Part shown: positions 5,599-7,447 of the stretch, one piece after another
Position numbering within the stretch: position 1 is the stretch's first letter
How the letters are laid out: each line of letters starts with the position of its first letter
Assembly (NCBI GenBank): GCA_900321955.1
Contig: ONXX01000174.1
Coordinates: 1-7,447, forward strand
DNA from: an uncultured Bacillota bacterium
Lineage (GTDB): Bacteria > Bacillota_I > Bacilli_A > Erysipelotrichales > Erysipelotrichaceae
DNA: 7,447 nucleotides
Direction of reading: 5' to 3'
Made by a program: the position numbers and the translations under genes
The notes under the pieces: generated by a model
The model's input: the letters and a program-made list of their open reading frames with translations, nothing else
Told to the model about the DNA's origin: nothing
Database searches by the model: none

Positions 5599-7140
5599 TT
5601 ATGCGTTTGTGATTGCATCGTTTTCGTGCATGAGATCCTTTAAGGAATCATAGAGCGCATCATAGATCTTCTGATAACGTTGATAGATTTCATGATTCTT
5701 TTCATTTGGCACATAGGTCTTGCCCGGCTTGATGTAGTTCAACAGGGCATCATAGGTCTCAAAACCCGGATATTTCACCGCTGAAGCCGCCATCAGGGCA
5801 TCACCGAAACTGGCACCGATGGTGATTTCCGGTGTGGAAACTTCCTGTCCGACGACATCGGCGATGATCTGCATCCACACCTCATTCTGCGTGCCGCCGC
5901 CGGTCACGAAGATCTGATCGATCGGAATATCGTGAGCCTTCATCAAGGTCAATTGTTGATTGATCGAATAGGCAACACTCTCCAAGGCGCTGCGGTACAT
6001 ATGCGCTCTTGTATGGGATAGATCAAAACCGAAGATGACGCCTTTGGCTTTCGGATCGTTGATCGGCGTTCGCTCGCCTGCCCAGTACGGCAAGGTGATC
6101 AGACCGTTGGCACCCGGCGCAACTTCATCAATGCCTTCCATCATGTACTGGTAGGCATCGCCCTTTCCTTCCTTTTCCTTCGCCAAGGCATCCTTGAAAA
6201 GTTCATCCCGATACCACTTGGTCAAAGAGCCGGCGGTATTGGTACCGGCAGAAATATCGCAAAGGCCGGGAACGATAAACTGTTCACGCCACAGCCTTTC
6301 ATCATCGATGAGGTCTTTGGTACCTAAGATCATGTAGACCGAAGAGCCCAACTGGATCATCATTTTGCCCGGTGACACAACGCCGACCGAGATCGCTTCG
6401 GCACCGGAATCATCTGTACCGGTCAAAACCGGTGTACCTTCTGCCAGACCGGTCTCTTCACTGGCCTTCTTGGTGATCGTGCCGACAACATCGGTCGCTT
6501 CGTGAATCTCTGCCAGCTGATCCGGACGGCAGATGCCCTCACAGTGTTCCGGATTCGGCGTGCCGTCTTCATCGTAGAGCGGATTGAAGGAAGCCAAACC
6601 CAGGAAGCGGTCAACGACATAATTGCCGGTCAGCTTTGCCGTCAGATAGGTCGAAGCCGTGATGAATTTATAAGCTTTCGCATAGACTTCCGGTTCCTTG
6701 TTTTTGATCCAGAGGATCTTAGGCATGACATCGGAAGAACACAGAGGACGGCCAAACCACTTTAAGATCTGTTCTTCGCCAAAGCGCTTGGTCAGCTCTT
6801 CAATCTCATCGCCCGCTCTGGCATCGATGCCATAGAGGATGGCCTTTCGTAAAGGCTTGCAGTTTTCATCGACCGGCAGACAATCGGCACCCAAAGCCGA
6901 GGTTCCTAAAGCTTTGATGTCTTTGGGATCCACGCCGCTTTTTTGAATCAGGTCCCTGGCGATGATGCACAGATCGCCCCACCAGTCCTTTTCCGCATCA
7001 TGTTCGAAATAATTCGGCGCAGGATTGGTCATGGCGTGCGTCGTGGAAGAAACCGCAACGATCTCTCCCAGCTCATTGATCAGCACACCCTTGCTGGAAT
7101 TGGTACCGGTATCGATACCCATGAAATAGGCCTTAGACAT
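5599..7140 (-). CDS. FGGY-family carbohydrate kinase (xylulokinase-like)
   Basis: A full-length 513-residue cytoplasmic kinase that transfers phosphate from ATP to a sugar or polyol. Visible motifs: phosphate loop GIDTGTNSSKG (8-18); sugar-site DAR (106-108), typical of the xDxR in FGGY kinases; TGTDDSGAEA (240-249) with Asp 243 as the likely catalytic base; the FGGY signature in GVIFGFDLSHTRAHMYRSAL (367-386); and the nucleotide-site VTGGGTQNEVW (412-422) followed by GASFGDALMAA. The overall shape is closest to xylulokinase-like members, but the substrate cannot be fixed from sequence by eye, since the family also includes kinases for glycerol, gluconate, ribulose, fuculose and autoinducer-2. 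The start ATG (7138-7140) has a strong ribosome binding site within the preceding amidohydrolase gene, which it overlaps by 8 bases, so the two are coupled. A perfect terminator follows it, making it the last gene of the operon. Confidence 0.88.
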   Translation of the reverse strand: MSKAYFMGIDTGTNSSKGVLINELGEIVAVSSTTHAMTNPAPNYFEHDAEKDWWGDLCIIARDLIQKSGVDPKDIKALGTSALGADCLPVDENCKPLRKAILYGIDARAGDEIEELTKRFGEEQILKWFGRPLCSSDVMPKILWIKNKEPEVYAKAYKFITASTYLTAKLTGNYVVDRFLGLASFNPLYDEDGTPNPEHCEGICRPDQLAEIHEATDVVGTITKKASEETGLAEGTPVLTGTDDSGAEAISVGVVSPGKMMIQLGSSVYMILGTKDLIDDERLWREQFIVPGLCDISAGTNTAGSLTKWYRDELFKDALAKEKEGKGDAYQYMMEGIDEVAPGANGLITLPYWAGERTPINDPKAKGVIFGFDLSHTRAHMYRSALESVAYSINQQLTLMKAHDIPIDQIFVTGGGTQNEVWMQIIADVVGQEVSTPEITIGASFGDALMAASAVKYPGFETYDALLNYIKPGKTYVPNEKNHEIYQRYQKIYDALYDSLKDLMHENDAITNA

Positions 7141-7447
7141 CTTCCTCCTCCTTTTGATAGACGATCCTTCCGTTGAAGATCGTCATCGCAACATCCAGAT
7201 TGCGTATCTCTTCGATCGGCGTTTCAAACAAATTGCCGGACATGACGACAAGGTCCGCCTTCTTGCCTTCCTTCAAAGTACCGATGCGCTCTTCCTTAGA
7301 AAGGTTGTAGGCACCGCCATAGGTCCAGGCTTTTATTAATTCCGCTCTTGTCAGCATATTCTCTTCATTGAATGGTTCGCCGCCTTCCGGGAAATAGCCG
7401 CCCACAGCGTGATAGATCGATTCCGGAATATCATCGATCAGTAAAGG
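7133..7447 (-). CDS. YtcJ-like amidohydrolase, C-terminal part
   Basis: Only the last 104 residues are in the window; the coding frame is open to the right edge. The tail is typical of YtcJ-like amidohydrolases (amidohydrolase_3 group): LTRAELIKAWTYGGAYNL, then the composite beta-sandwich return with IGTLKEGKKADLVVMSGNLF, and a last strand VAMTIFNGRIVYQ. These are zinc enzymes that cleave amide or related bonds in small molecules; the metal-binding His and Asp residues lie outside the window, so activity and substrate cannot be judged. The stop codon (7133-7135) overlaps the start of the FGGY kinase gene by 8 bases. A joint pathway is likely, such as use of an acylated or cyclic sugar derivative, but that is inference. 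The GTG at 7405 is internal, not a start. Confidence 0.85.
   Translation of the reverse strand, partial: PLLIDDIPESIYHAVGGYFPEGGEPFNEENMLTRAELIKAWTYGGAYNLSKEERIGTLKEGKKADLVVMSGNLFETPIEEIRNLDVAMTIFNGRIVYQKEEEDV
7144..7153 (-). promoter_or_regulatory. Shine-Dalgarno site of the FGGY kinase gene
   Basis: On the minus strand AAGGAGGAGG (7153-7144) lies inside the end of the amidohydrolase gene. The upstream AGGAGG stands 6 bases from the ATG at 7140. This supports that start and coupling of the two genes. Confidence 0.8.

Noticed and set aside
1..7447. CRISPR array, tRNA, insertion sequence or attachment site
   Set aside because: No spaced direct repeats, tRNA-like cloverleaf, transposase-like frame or paired terminal repeats were seen on either strand.

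Overview
The window looks like a piece of chromosome from an anaerobic Gram-positive bacterium of the phylum Bacillota, probably gut-associated. The signs are strong AGGAGG-type ribosome binding sites, intrinsic terminators with perfect stems and T-runs, a lipoprotein built of PASTA repeats (typical of Gram-positives), and an oxygen-sensitive radical-SAM sulfatase-maturase gene. Base composition is near half G+C and similar throughout. An Erysipelotrichia-like member would fit, but that is a guess from general gene style. I see no phage, transposon, CRISPR, tRNA or rRNA.

Layout from left to right. (1) 2-1101, plus strand: the C-terminal three quarters of an anaerobic sulfatase-maturating enzyme (anSME) with a SEC-C zinc tail, followed after 8 bases by a 75-residue acidic protein of unknown function, then a terminator. 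(2) 1102-1315: a short gap between two terminators, with no convincing gene. (3) 1316-2736, minus strand: a PASTA-repeat lipoprotein gene whose reading frame is broken; the pattern suggests an out-of-frame deletion inside the repeat array. (4) 2812-3420, minus: a YgjV-like membrane segment fused to a GNAT-like domain. (5) 3449-4081, minus: a stand-alone PD-(D/E)XK, RecB-like nuclease-fold protein. (6) 4122-5553, plus: a PepD-type (peptidase M20/M28 superfamily) aminoacyl-histidine dipeptidase, broken by one small indel. It is divergent from gene 5, and their promoters overlap. (7) 5599-7447, minus: an operon running in from beyond the right edge, with a YtcJ-like amidohydrolase (C-terminus only) overlapping an FGGY sugar kinase by 8 bases.

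The genes do not form one obvious pathway. The tightly coupled units are anSME with its small partner, and amidohydrolase with FGGY kinase (probably catabolism of a sugar or a derivative). The centre holds single-gene units with their own promoters. No clearly novel system is visible. The best leads are the two broken genes, the overlapping divergent promoters with a possibly leaderless nuclease mRNA, the anSME with SEC-C tail plus small acidic partner, and the YgjV-GNAT fusion. Two broken frames within 2.7 kb may be real decay or may be assembly errors; read-level data would decide.
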